A stretch of DNA of 64,000 nucleotides from Cladorhizidae sp. MBARI D1340-BT2 (GCA_028752905.1 JAQNBH010000011.1:4197878-4261877); one strand, 5' to 3'. Counted from the first letter of the stretch, positions 23,157 to 34,482 are shown. Notes: a model not told the origin generated them from the letters alone. Numbers and translations are program-made.

Positions 23157-24249
23157 ATGGATACAAATAATGACCTGCGCCATGACGCCTACTTGCCACT
23201 TCCTTCCATGACTGAGGGAGTAGAGGTGACCTCTTCTCCCAGAGAGCAACTACCGGCGACTGCTATATCGACCCTCGACCCCCAGCTCGTAACGCTGATG
23301 ACCATGTTTCAGTCCCAGTTTGCTGAAGCCCAACAACGAACTCAGCTCCAGCTTGCCGATGTACAAGAGCAATCCCATCGTCAGACCCGAGATGCTCCAG
23401 ACTCTCCACTTGACCAACAGCGACAACCGAATGCCCAAGCTACCTCACATTAATGGGGATGCTTCACTAGAAGATGACCTCCTCAGATTTGAAAGGCACA
23501 TGACCAGCTTCAAGGTGCCTGCCGACAGATGGACAGCTGAGCTCCGACCCTTGCTCAAGGGTACTGCACTTGCTGCATACCTGGCTATACCCCTCTCCTC
23601 TATTCTTGACTACAAAGAAGTTAAGACTTCTATACTCGCAAGAGCTGGCCTGTCTCCAGCCACCCATTTCCAACGATGGTGGGACCCTCCAATCAAACAT
23701 GATGAGATTGCTTCAGAAGTTCTTGGCCGCCTCCAAGACTTGGCCAGAGGATGCACTGAACACATCACCTCTGTTGCTGAAGCCATCGACTATTTTTGCA
23801 TGGAGAATTTGTATAGACTTGTGCCTCCACACATAGCACAGACAGTCCGAGCGATGAAACTATCGACTCCTCTCGACAACGCAAGAGCAATAGATGACTA
23901 TGTCATTGGCCGTCATCAACCCCTCTCTACCCTGTGGAAAGGATCCCAGCCACAGCACAAAAGGTGGCACTCGTCTCGACCAGAATCAGACCATTCCAGA
24001 CCAGCATCTAGGGCTTATGACCGTCCAAATCTGCCTCGATCATTCCCGACAGTCAAAATGGAGCCCACAACTGAACCACCTGCTTCAGTTCCAACCACAA
24101 CTCAATCAGATAAGCCTAGCTGAAAACCCTCCTCTCAACCTCACCGGCTGGCTAAGTATTTTGATACCGGCAAAGGCCCGCTTTGCTTCAACTGCAAGAC
24201 GTGGGGCCATCTGAGCGCACAATGCCCAGAAAAGCAGCTGTACCATATT
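23157..24249 (+). pseudogene. gag of the Gmr1-like element
   Basis: From ATG at 23157 one frame runs to a stop at 23451; a second frame, entered about 23420, continues with a capsid region (F-E-R-H-M-T-S-F-K-V-P, then W-T-A-E-L-R-P-L-L-K-G-T-A-L-A-A-Y). It has an in-frame TGA at 24121 and then a zinc knuckle C-F-N-C-K-T-W-G-H-L-S-A-Q-C (pattern C-x2-C-x4-H-x4-C). The N-terminal part is Q-rich and probably coiled. The stop sits just before the knuckle and could be a lesion or readthrough. The capsid of Gmr1-like elements is related to the vertebrate SCAN domain in published work; whether this copy is SCAN-like needs a profile comparison. Confidence 0.8.
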
Positions 24250-24590
24250 TTGACCCGAACTGACCCTGCTGATGTGCAACTCCCCACTCTGTTTGCAATG
24301 GGAACCATCTCGACAGTTCCGGTTCGATTCTTCCTCGACAGTGGAGCTGACTACTCAGTAGGGAATCAAGAATTGCTCAACCAGTTTCCCGACCTTGGTG
24401 TTCCTATACCAGACTCTACCACGACCATCACTATCAAAGGCATTCATGGCTACATTGCCAGTTGTCGACCTTCCTTGCAAACTGCTTGGACCTCCCACTA
24501 TCATCTCGATGGCGGTGTCTGACGACATCCATTATGATGTTATCCTCAGCAGAAACTCTCCTCAACTCTACACTCTCATTCGAGCTGCCA
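24250..24590 (+). pseudogene. Retroviral-type aspartic protease of the Gmr1-like element
   Basis: The active-site segment is V-R-F-F-L-D-S-G-A-D-Y-S-V at about 24320-24360 (D-S-G-A). The flap strand T-T-I-T-I-K-G-I follows, and after a one-base frame change near 24465 the C-terminal strand D-V-I-L-S-R-N is found. It follows the gag zinc knuckle directly, as in other LTR elements. One frameshift disrupts it. Confidence 0.85.
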
Positions 24591-24769
24591 TGGATGACAT
24601 CCCACACGATGTTTTGGCTGTCCAGACCCGGGAAGCTGCAGAGGCTGAGCGACTGCTATGGCAGCAAGAGGATGCTGAGCAGTCCGACCTTTCTCCTTCC
24701 GAGGATGCCTATACTGACCTATTAGGAGCAGATTTTGATTTTCCCCAGACAAACCTCTCTCTCCAGTCT

Positions 24770-26030
24770 GCTCCAGTCCAGTCACCCACTGACGACTCTG
24801 ACCAAGCCAATGCTGCAGCCCTCCGTGCAAACCAGTTGGCAGACCAGACACTTGCTGACCTCTGGACCACTGCTGATCAGGAAGACTCCTCCCTCGTCAC
24901 ATACAATGGAGTGCTTCATCGAAGGACTACAGACCAAATTGGTGAGTCATATTTACAACTGGTTTTACCTATTAATAGACGTATGCAGGCCCTGAAACTT
25001 GCCCACTCCTCTCCGATGGCTGGGCATGTTGGTGCTCAACGCACAAAATACAAACTGCTCAAGAACTTCTACTGGCCTGGTATTGGGCAGGATGCCAAAC
25101 AGTTTTGTCAATCCTGTCCCAGATGTCAAAAGACTGCCAAGAAGCTACATGCTAAAGCTCCTATGGTTCTTCCTCCTCCCACTATCTCTCGACCCTTTGA
25201 AAAAGTAGCCATCGATGTCGTTGGTCCACTTCCGTTGACCCGGCTGAAGAACAGATTCCTTCTGACCTACATCGACCTGGGATCAAGATACCCAGATGCT
25301 GTGCCTCTTCGTATCACTACTGCTAAGGTTGTTGCCAATGCACTACTAACCATTATGTCTCGATTATCTGTTCCCTTAGAAATTTTATCCGACCGAGGCA
25401 GCAATTTCCTCTCTGCCATGATGAAGGAAGTCTTCACCTTCATGGGTATCAGTCACTCTAAACAGCCCCATACAGACCCAATCTAATGGCTCGGTGGAAC
25501 GCTTCCATCACACTCTCTTACAAATGATCAGGAAGTCCGTCGCTGATCATCGATGGGATGAGTACCTCCCATTCTTCTTGTTTGCATGCCGAGAAGCTCC
25601 CTGCCATGCTACTGGGTTCTCACCACTCGAGCTGATATTTGGTCAGCACGTTCATGGCCCTCTTGACATTCTCCGGAACAATTGGATGCCAACCAAATCG
25701 ACTTCTCATGCTGCTACTGACTGGCTCCTGCAACTCCAACAGGATCTCACCCAGATGAGAGATATCGCAATCGACCGACAGATTACAGTGCAGCAGAGAA
25801 CCAAAAAGTGGTTTGACAAGTCAGCCACCCCCAAAAGTTTCGACATGGGAGAGGAGGTGCTGGTTTTCGCTCCAGTCATCACCGGCACCAAAGGAGAGAA
25901 GCTGGCTGACAAGTGGTGTGGTCCATACATGGTACTTGGTCGTCTTTCTCCTGTCACATATCAGGTGGACATGCCGGAGAGACATAAAAAGCGTCCATGT
26001 TACAGCCATGAAAAGGTGGGTTGAGCCCAT
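24770..26030 (+). pseudogene. Integrase of the Gmr1-like element, upstream of RT
   Basis: The zinc-binding head has H-S-S-P-M-A-G-H and C-Q-S-C-P-R-C. The catalytic core shows V-A-I-D-V-V-G-P-L-P (first D, about 25210), I-L-S-D-R-G-S-N-F (second D, about 25390) and N-G-S-V-E-R-F-H-H (E, about 25490). The C-terminal GPY/F module reads W-C-G-P-Y-M-V-L-G. A frameshift lies near 25480 and another near 25990, after which the frame goes on into the RT. All three catalytic acids are kept. It joins chromosomal DNA to the element's cDNA ends. Confidence 0.93.
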
Positions 26031-26099
26031 ACACAATGTTTCTTGCCTTTCCGTTGAACCTGCAGATGCTGCTGATCTGCCCTCGTACTGTGCAGAAGT

Positions 26100-27180
26100 T
26101 CCTCTCAACCGACCAACTCTGGACCCCTCTCTCTCCGCAGCACAGAAAGCAGACCTGCTCCAGATCTGGGATGACTTCCCGACAGTCATCACTACCTCCC
26201 TTGGCAGAGCAAAGACGACGTCGCACAGAATTGACACTGGCTTAGCCATGCTCATCCACCTGCACCCTTACCGCATTCCCAAGGTGTGGGAAGAGCCATT
26301 CAAAGCTGAGGTTAAGAAGCTGCTTAGCACAGGACTCATTGAACCGTCCTCATCACCGTGGGCGGCCCCTATGTTCGCGGTTCCCAAGAAGACACCAGGC
26401 GAAGTACGGTTGGTTAATGACTATAGACGACTTAATCTAGTCACCCTTCCCAACCCATATTATCAACCACGAATCGAGGAGACCTTGCAGAAGATGGCCC
26501 CAGTTTACTACCTTTGACCTTGCCCGGGGATTTTACCAGGTCCCTGTTGCTCCGGAAGACCGTGACAAGACCACAGTAGTCACTCCATTCGGGAAATATC
26601 GCTTCACCGTGATGCCATTCGGGCTCAGAAATGCACCGGCCACATTTCAACGGTTAATGGATGACTTGCTTCGTGACCACTCGGACTTTACTAATGTCTA
26701 TATCGACGATGTTGCAATTTTTAGTGCAACTTGGCCAGACCACATCCATCATATCCGTTTAGTGCTCGATCGACTCAGACAGGAAGGATTGACCATCCAG
26801 CCTGCCAAGTCACAACTCGGCGTGACTTCGTGCACATTTTTGGGCCATGAGGGACATATCACACCTCAACAGGCTAAAACAGAAGCAATTCGGAACTTCC
26901 GTCGACCTTCCACCAAGTCAGATGTCAGAACATTTCTTGGTCTCATGGGTTACTACCACCACTTCATTCCCCACTTCAGTGGCATCACTGCCCCTCTCTC
27001 AGACCTCACCAGGAAAGCTGCCCCTGATGTGGTAGAATGGAGTCCTGAGTGTGAACATGCCTTTACCCGTCTCAAAGAATTGCTGTGTCTACCGCCAGTG
27101 TTGTCTCCCCCTCGTTATGACAGAGAATTTATAGTCCAAACCGATGCCTCTGACCGCGGTATTGCTGGTGTGTGCTAGCT
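26100..27180 (+). pseudogene. Reverse transcriptase of the Gmr1-like element
   Basis: Conserved RT blocks appear in order: L-L-S-T-G-L-I-E-P-S-S-S-P-W-A, V-R-L-V-N-D-Y-R-R-L-N, F-D-L-A-R-G-F-Y-Q-V-P, MPFGLRNAPATFQRLMD and Y-I-D-D-V (catalytic YxDD) near 26700. A frameshift lies near 26515, before F-D-L-A-R. The sequence is complete through the thumb and connection T-F-L-G-L-M-G-Y-Y. It follows the integrase, which is unusual for Ty3/gypsy. Confidence 0.95.
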
Positions 27181-27546
27181 CAACTAGATGACGACGACAA
27201 GGATCACCCGGTTGCCTATTTTAGTAGAAAGATGCTCCCTCGAGAAACCAGATACTCCGCCACAGAAAAGGAAGGACTTGCTGTAGTTGCAGCCTGCAAA
27301 CACTTTCTCCCTTATCTATTGGGTCACCAGTTTACACATCATCACAGATCATCGTGCATTGGCCTTCCTCGCGGACAAAGACCCTCACAGCGGTCGCCTA
27401 GCAAGATGGATGGACGCCCTTCGTCAATTCACGTTCCAGATAAAGTATCGTCCTGGATCGGCGAATGCAAACGCGGATGCCCTCTCCCGACAGGCCTGGG
27501 ATGCATCTCCCGTACTATCTGAACCAAAAGAAGAAGGAGGGGGAGA
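27080..27546 (+). pseudogene. RNase H and C-terminus of pol
   Basis: RNase H motifs are T-D-A-S-D-R-G-I, then R-Y-S-A-T-E-K-E-G-L-A, then D-H-R-A-L-A-F-L, and the tail N-A-N-A-D-A-L-S-R typical of gypsy RNase H. Frame changes occur near 27175 and 27330. The frame runs into the polypurine tract. Confidence 0.92.
27524..27546 (+). promoter_or_regulatory. Polypurine tract
   Basis: AAAAGAAGAAGGAGGGGGAG ends next to the 3' LTR, the primer site for plus-strand synthesis. Confidence 0.9.
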
Positions 27547-27891
27547 TGTTACAAACTAACATTCCTCTCCAACCAGAACAATAGAACTAGTGTTAGAAGC
27601 ATATAATTGAACTGTTGTATATATGTTTGTGTGTTTGTCATTGCTGCTTGCCTGTAGTGATCTCATTGGTCCATATAGGTGTTATCGATTGTATCATTAC
27701 CTTGTTTGGTCATGACTGGAAGAGGCCTGCTCCAGCCTATTTAAGGGCAGAGTTTTAGGACTTGACAGATTTGGCTAGATTTGGCATTTTGAGTGTTGTA
27801 ATTGATATGTATTGCGAATTATAACTTTAGTCTAGAACCTTGACTGTTGTTAGCTAGTTCTCTTGCCGTCTCAAGATCCCTAAGCCTAACA
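27547..27891 (+). repeat. 3' LTR
   Basis: It matches the 5' LTR except for an extra TATA near 27620 and single changes near 27686, 27728 and 27876. Confidence 0.95.
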
Positions 27892-27896
27892 ATGCA

Positions 27897-28040
27897 AGGA
27901 AGTGACATGCCCCAAACCATCTGTTCCAAAACCATCCAGTGGAGCTACTACACCAGTGGCTGAGGATGTGGAGAACTTAGCTGCACCACCAACCAAAAAG
28001 ATCCGCATGTGCTCTAACTGTAAGGGAAAAGGACACAAGC
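27897..28040 (+). pseudogene. Short zinc-knuckle-like coding relic
   Basis: The plus strand reads K-P-S-V-P-K-P-S-S-G-A-T-T followed by R-M-C-S-N-C-K-G-K-G-H-K, the first three ligands of a knuckle. Such ends occur in several transposon proteins. The piece is cut at its left by the LTR insertion and at its right by repeat R2. The parent family is unknown. Confidence 0.3.
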
Positions 28041-28044
28041 ATGT

Positions 28045-28640
28045 GTATCAATTGGTTTCCTCAGAAGCTTGGTGGTTGTGACAATAGTTTACAGCACATA
28101 ACTGAGCTGAGTCACCAACAGCTACACATTTTCATACCAATAAGTCCTGTGACAATAGTTACAGCACAGACCTTCAGCAAAACCAGGTAACTATTTATAA
28201 TCATGTGTTTGTGTATCATTATGAATACATAGCCGCAGGTGTCTACTTTGTAATTAAAAAAAAGGTAAATATAATTGGTTAGTTGGTATGATGCTGAGTA
28301 ATTTCCATAGGTGACTTGATTAGAAAAAAACCCAATAGGAAGGGAAAAAAGTTTTATTAAAAAATAAATGACTATATATATATAGTCGAAAAAGAAATAT
28401 AACCAGAATTTGCCAATATAGAGAGCAGACATTTATAAGACCCTTTATAATGAAGACCTATATTATATAAACATCTGTATTATATTTAAGTTCATTTTTA
28501 TATAAAGGTTCTTCATTTGTAGTCTAATTGTAAATCCTTGTTTCATTTCTTTCTTGACAAGTTATATATATTGTGGCGGCATGCACCATTTTCCTCGGTC
28601 ATTCTGGCTCTGCACACCACATTGGAATGCATACTTATCA
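28045..28640 (+). repeat. Repeat family R2, copy d
   Basis: The part 28045-28185 matches copies b and c; 28435-28640 matches 19195-19410. A partial duplication of GTGACAATAGTT occurs inside (28076 and 28150). Confidence 0.65.
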
Positions 28641-28873
28641 ATGAACTTTATTTTAAATGTGGCTTATAAAACTGCTGTGTTGTATACAAGTGTTACTTTC
28701 TAGGCTATTATAAGAACTACTGTCGTGTTCATATGAGGATCGGTGATTTTATGAAAATAAAGTTTTTGTCAAAAGCAATTCACTTCAATATAAATATTTT
28801 TTAAATAACTGTTTTGCGTAACTATCACTGACTAATAATGTGTGCACAAAATCCTCTATTTGTAAGATCTCAC

Positions 28874-29022
28874 CTTAGCAGGGATAGAGAAAGAACTACA
28901 ATCTAGCAGTTGCTGCTGGGCTGAGTTCATTACCACAAATTCCCCAATCCTTGTTGAATCGGGGTCCCAAGCCTGCACCAAAAATCCCTTGAAAGTAGTT
29001 TCTGATATACTTCGAACTTGAA
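28874..29022 (-). CDS. Reeler-domain protein, exon 2
   Basis: On minus, CCTTCCAG precedes a 149-nt open segment ending at donor GTGAGATC. It encodes V-Q-V-R-S-I-S-E-T-T then F-K-G-F-L-V-Q-A-W-D-P-D, then I-G-E-F-V-V-M-N and Q-Q-L-L-D-C-S-S-F. The F-K-G-F-L-x-Q-A and L-L-D-C pieces are hallmarks of the Reeler domain. Its phase (two bases complete a codon begun in exon 1, GTT for valine) agrees exactly with exon 1 at 34201-34429. It is free of stops. Reeler domains are extracellular and occur in spondin, reelin and ferric-chelate-reductase-like proteins. Confidence 0.85.
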
Positions 29023-29411
29023 CTGGAAGGAAAAAGAGAAACTCATAAAAAAATTAAAGCAGTATTACAGTACATTACATGTATATTTATAATAGAAATG
29101 ACACACCATACAATACTGTAATGTTGTTCTGATGCAGAATTGTGCAGCACATAGGCGAAAGACGAGATTATTGACTACAATTAATCAGCATCCTACAAGT
29201 GAATTCTCAAATGAAGAGTCATTCTAACCTGGTTCATAAACATTTCCCCATGTCTTTCATGGCCATGGCAGCTATTGTGGTGATCCCTGACCAGCATAGA
29301 AAGTGTATATATGACTGTACACACCGCATTATTTTATACTTTGTATGCGCATACAGCAATTGCCTTGTATGACATTTCTCATAGTTTATCTATTTTTAAA
29401 TTAAAAGAATT
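29023..29411. other. Intron sequence, nothing recognised
   Basis: This is the 3' part of the long intron between the two Reeler exons. No element boundary was identified. Confidence 0.5.
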
Positions 29412-29635
29412 ACTTTGCATCTATAAGGTAGTAGCTGCTTCTCATGTATTGAGTCACCATCCTATGAGGATTGACAATATTTTTGAAGTGGTAGCTGCTT
29501 CTTCACACATTGAGCCACCATCCTGATGGACTGGCAGTTTACACTTTGCATCTATAAAGTAGTATATATAGCTGCTACTTCACATATTGAGCACTATTCT
29601 GGGGGGAAGGGGGGGGGGGGGGGGGGGGTTGGCAG
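29412..29635. repeat. Degenerate tandem repeat and poly-G run
   Basis: Three diverged units contain TTTGCATCTATAA, GTAGCTGCTTCT and ATTGAGTCACCATCCT. They end in a run of about 25 G (29605-29630). Confidence 0.75.
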
Positions 29636-32600
29636 AGAAAGAAGATGTCTTCCTTCTCCAAGGGTTATACTTTGCCTACTGTCTGTTCTCTGAGTTCAAC
29701 ATCTACAGTATCCCATCAATGCTTCCTTCACTCGCTCACTCCACACCTCACCTATTCTTAGCATAGGGAATTGGTGAACAGTCCAACTCAACTCATGAGA
29801 CTGGGGCATACAAACATGTCCATGATCTTCCAGACATTACTGTACTTTGCCCCAAGACAGTTCAATGTCAGTGCATCTCATGTCAGATGATGTAAAAAAG
29901 CTATAGCTTCTGGGGAGATGGGGGTGGTGGAATCTGGGGTAGAAAGCCCCTCACTGACACCACTTGCCTCCATTTGTTTTTAAGCTCTTTACTACAACAA
30001 GCCATGTCAATGGAGCCCATCCCACCCTCATCAAGAAAAAGAGTATGGGCATTTTCTTCATTTTAGGAAGGCAAAGTAGTACTGGAATGCATAAAGAGTG
30101 TGTTAGTGCCCTGCAAAAAGTCAGTCCAGAGAACCAGTAGATGTAATTGCAGTATATTCAAGCAAAGCAGATACACTCTGTTTGATGACAATTACAGTAC
30201 AGCTTAGATATGCTTGTGGGTTTCTCCTTTGATGGACTACATTACACTAATGTTATAATTATAAGCCATGTCCAAACCACACCCATAGATGAAACATGGT
30301 CTCCCAGTGTCAATGGAATGTTGAGCTTGCATATATCATGTTTGTACATGCAAATGGCATTTATTAAATAGTACCCGACTACCGCTATCTACATGGTCAT
30401 GATAATGCTCTGCCAGCATATTTTGGGAGGAGGTAAATGAATGTAGATCTGGAGTGGATGGTGTATAGCTATTTGGTCAATGTGCTGCTACTGCAAAATA
30501 GCCAGAGTTCTGCAACCCAGCCTAATAATGAACAGAGCGAGTTTTGAAGTACAATTTTTTAATTTTTTATTTTCACTGTAAATCTCAAGCTGTTACTCTA
30601 GAACTTCAGGAATAAATACTAAAAACTGCAACACGAGGCTCCATGGCATGTTTTCTGCGCACCCGAGACAAAAAGTGGTGATGAATATTAAAGTGGTACT
30701 CAGAAGGAGTTAACAAATGTGGCTATATCTAATGGGCTGGCAGTCATGTAGAATTAAGAAATCCTGAGGAAAATGCAGTTGTTTTAATAAGATGAGTTTT
30801 ACCTTAATACAATTTCATTATGCAATATTTTTTCCTTCCACATGCACGTATATAGACATGCACACACATACAGGGACGATGGAGAGAAAGTTAAAAATTA
30901 AAAAAAATGAAACCCCAAAATCAGCTCTAGTCATTGTCCTACCTCTAGCACAGCTGAAAATCTATTGTACATATTTGTACTTCGTTGCAGATTCCAAACT
31001 AGTGCAAGGTTGAACAACATGATGCCATGTAAAATATTGGCATGACAAATTCTGAATAGGAAATGTGCATGATGGAAGCATGGCTGTGGTGGGAGCTATG
31101 TCAAGAGTATTTGAAACTAGGTTATCTTGAAGATGGGCACCAAGAGTAAGGTCATTAAGCAGTTCTTTCTATGGGGTGTACTAAAGGGAAACCATGGAAG
31201 TGACAAGAACTTGTAAAGTGATAGTTTGTGCTCTTGACACTGTTTAAGGGGGGACGATACCATGAACTAGTAGGTGCTAAAAAAGAATATTGTGGTTACC
31301 ACTTTATAGCTCCATAGATTCTGCACACTTCATGGCATGGACTTGATATACAGCTCAAAAGATAGGTCTCTCTGTGTGCTCTCTTTTAATACTAAAATAT
31401 TGTAAAAAAATTCCTTAAAATTAATTTTCGAACCGCACGCTTGACCACATACTCAAGTTTTAGCGCCTAATGAAAAAACTTGTTGCAGGGCTTCCTCTAC
31501 AACCTAAGAAAGTTGATTCTTATGCATTCATAACTTTGCTATCGCATTGTGAATCCATTCTTTTGGATCACAATAGGTTTGTTTCTAAAGCCTCTTCCAG
31601 AAAATAGTGTTCAATTTGAAATACTTCATTATTCTTCATGCCCTGACCAAACAAACTGAACCCCAATCTATACCCCAATCTATATAATAATATGCTTTAT
31701 CTGTCCGTCAATCCATTAGTCTGTCACAATTCTAATCTTGCATTTATTCCTTTGTCATGACTACAGAATTCTGGAAAATCAATCTCTTTGTCTGTTTGGG
31801 TATGTCATGGTTACATTCATGCACATGAATATGGAATCCTGGACTGCAGAATGGCTACTCTGTGAGCTCCTCAGTATAGAACAAGAACTATATCCAGGAT
31901 GTACTAGACGCCAGGAGAGCTGTAACAGAGAGGCAGAGTAGAATGGTTGCTTTGCATGCAATTTTATTTGTATGATATATGTGCTCAGAGTCTGTACTAT
32001 TCCTATTCTGTTGGCTACAAGTCTACTGATGTACCACTTACCTGCCAATTATTACTAGTTAAATAGAGACATGTTCAACATTGTCTACAGCCTCATCATC
32101 TACAGCCTCATCATATAAAATTCTATCAAGTATAATTCTTTAAATGGCTGGATCAAAATATTTAGTTCACAAGAAATCTCCCTGTTCCAAATTACAGAGG
32201 CCAGGTTGAGTTTGCACTTAAAAGCAATATATTCCTTAGAGAGCTTCCAGTAATCTGCAAGCATTTTAACTAGCTCACTCTAATTTATTCTTCAGTGTGT
32301 AGACAGAGTGTTGCAAGTATGTATAAAACATATCACTCCAGGTTACTTCAGAAATTCTGCTTTGCTCTGCAATCCACAGCTTGAAATTGTGCATGGATTG
32401 CATCAAGCCCACTATAGTCATTTCAGAACAAGGGACAATTGTAGAGAATTCCAAATGTGGGATGGAGAGAGGGAAAAAAAGAAAGGCATGTAAAAAGAAA
32501 GGCATGCAATGCAATTTTAAAGTTGTCTTTTCAGCCACACCAGTTCTAGCTGTCATCAGATTGGCTGCCACACAAGATAAGTCTGTGGGGAGAAGTCAAG

Positions 32601-33703
32601 AAAAGTGGTCAGGGTTCATATGCTAGAACACTGCATATTCACCATAACAGGAACAAATGTGGGAGATGTATGTGTAAAGCATGCAAGATTTAAAAAAAGT
32701 CTTGTACACTGTTCGTATACTTGGTCAAAATTGTTGTTAAAAAACAAGTGACCTCTGTCTGACCTTGTTAACTGCCCATTCAATGGCAATAAAAGGTTTC
32801 TTGCTTGGCTCCTCCCTACACTTGAGTTACTTGCAGCTATTGCCTAACCGCCACAAGCTTCCATTTTTACAGCAAAAGAAAGCTTCACTTTACTCTCGTT
32901 AATTGGTGCATCTCAAAAGCAATACGCAAGCTACACCTTTTGCACTTATGTGATCAGAGTTGGAAAACCCCTCCCAAATGCTTTTAAAGAGATCATTTTT
33001 CTTTTAATATTGACACCTATGACATCTAAAGATCATTGAAAGTTTGAAGCTGTTTGTTCTGTTGACAAGAAACAGTTGCCCTCCAGCAAGTTTCCCGGGA
33101 AAAAATTATTGGATTAATTGCATTCCAAACATGCTAAAACGTGTGCAAGCTGAAGCCATATATTTCTGACGTGAAGCCTTACACAACTCACTTTTCTCAA
33201 GTATATGATCATTGAGCCTTCCACTATATCGAGGTATTCCCTGGTCCATCTATTGACAGCATTGTCATCTCACAAATCTTGAAAAAGTAGCAAAGTGTGC
33301 TCAGCAAGGTTTTGCCTAATGTGCATGCTCAAGGTGAGCATAATAGCACCCTTCATGGTGGTAAATGCTTCAACCTAGGTCACTATAAAGGCTTTAGTTT
33401 GTCCTCTTAAATGAAACCTGGGCATACAACTGCCACGCAGGATTGTTAGTGCAATGAATGAGTATTTTGATAAAAAACTGCCAATCAGTCATTGTTCCAC
33501 CATGTCTAGACAGGTTTTTGCAAATCCACTCACATAATAGTCCTGTAGTGTTCCACACGCTCATCATATGCTGGAGTTTCCAAGGTAGTAAGGTAAATGC
33601 TTAGAATAATATCTAGCGAGTCTGACTAAGTAAGTAGATAGATAGCTAGTTATTTTAGCTAACAAATTCTGAAGGTTATGTAAAGGCTACTATAGAAGCT
33701 TTC
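29636..33703. other. About 4 kb of intron-like sequence without recognised genes
   Basis: Only chance frames are seen. A stretch at 31280-31350 is similar to 39748-39830 (shared CTCCATAGATTCTGCA and flanking order), so it is part of another dispersed repeat. Confidence 0.5.
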
Positions 33704-33866
33704 ACAGCACCACTGCTGACACCCAGCACCACTGCTGACACCCAGCACCACTGCTGACACCCAGCACCACTGCTGACACCCAGCACCACTGCTGACACCT
33801 AGAGCCACTTCTGACATCTAGAGCCACTGCTGACACATAGAACCACAGCTAATATCTAGGGCCACT
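33704..33866. repeat. 20-bp minisatellite
   Basis: Eight units of GCACCACTGCTGACACCCA, the first four identical and the later ones increasingly diverged. Not CRISPR-like: there are no unique spacers. Confidence 0.95.
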
Positions 33867-34200
33867 GCTGGCCCAGTTGTATTATGGCACAAAATAAAAA
33901 CAAAAAATAATTAGAAACAAAGCAACACATTCATACAGATAGATAGATCTGTGACGTATTTAGCAAATGGTTACTCTATGATATCACACCATGGGGAGGG
34001 GGGGGGGGGGGGGGTGGTTTGATCCGAACATACTCTCATATCAGCAGTGGATGAAAGCCTTACTAACAAATACCTCACTATCATGATTCTTTCCACAAAA
34101 TGCTAGTAATATGAGTTGCAAGTCCTTTAAAGTAGTTTCTAGATCTTCTATTTAAACTATACTGAATCCTAACTTGCTACACATAATAATGTTGACTAAC
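33867..34200. other. Intron 1 end with a poly-G run
   Basis: A run of G (33990-34012) and otherwise unremarkable sequence adjoin the donor of Reeler exon 1. Confidence 0.5.
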
Positions 34201-34429
34201 CAGTGTAAATTTGTCTAGCAGTGTACTCATAAAATCTAGCATTCGCATTGAAGGGGATGTCAGTGCTGACAAAATAGTTGCCATTCCCACTTTGCTGACT
34301 GTGAGGGCTATAAGTTGCTGGTTTCACATTATTACAAACGGTAGAATCTTGAGGTGCTCCCAAAGTCCGACTACGAACAAAACCAATACCAAAGGATAGA
34401 AAAGACAACCAGAGAAACACTCCAGACAT
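34201..34429 (-). CDS. Reeler-domain protein, exon 1 with signal peptide
   Basis: The minus frame begins M-S-G-V-F-L-W-L-S-F-L-S-F-G-I-G, a good signal peptide of about 20 residues, and then enters a Reeler start: G-A-P-Q-D-S-T-V-C, P-A-T-Y-S-P-H, then Y-F-V-S-T-D-I-P. It ends at A-R-Q-I-Y-T with one base over, followed by donor GTTAGT at 34200. Joined to exon 2 it gives the expected Y-T-V strand of a Reeler domain. The start codon is the first in frame and follows a promoter-like, CpG-containing region. The product is secreted or membrane bound; later exons are uncertain, so the overall architecture is unknown. Confidence 0.83.
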
Positions 34430-34470
34430 GACCAGTAACCGTGGGAACTAAGACTGAGCGACTTGACTTA

Positions 34471-34482
34471 CGCGCTTGCGCA
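34471..34482 (-). promoter_or_regulatory. NRF1 consensus site
   Basis: Read on minus the sequence is TGCGCAAGCGCG, a perfect match to YGCGCANGCGCR, about 42 bp upstream of the Reeler start codon. NRF1 sites are common at animal core promoters. In this AT-rich region a perfect site next to a first exon is unlikely by chance, which supports a real promoter. Confidence 0.75.

Larger units (their letters stand above)
22692..27891 (+). mobile_element. Complete Ty3/gypsy-type LTR retrotransposon with Gmr1-like domain order
   Basis: Two LTRs (341 and 345 bp) begin TGTTACAAAC and end CTAACA. The 5-bp target duplication ATGCA lies at 22687-22691 and 27892-27896. The order of pol domains read along the plus strand is protease, integrase, reverse transcriptase, RNase H. 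Usual Ty3/gypsy elements place integrase last; integrase-first within Ty3/gypsy is the Gmr1-like arrangement, described first in deuterostomes. The LTRs differ by about three substitutions and one 4-bp indel, so insertion is recent, yet the reading frame is broken in about seven places. Host-gene context: it appears to lie within an intron of the minus-strand Reeler gene. Confidence 0.95.

Noticed and set aside
33704..33866. Regular 20-bp repeats that could be mistaken for a CRISPR array
   Set aside because: There are no spacers; units are head-to-tail and the genome is eukaryotic.
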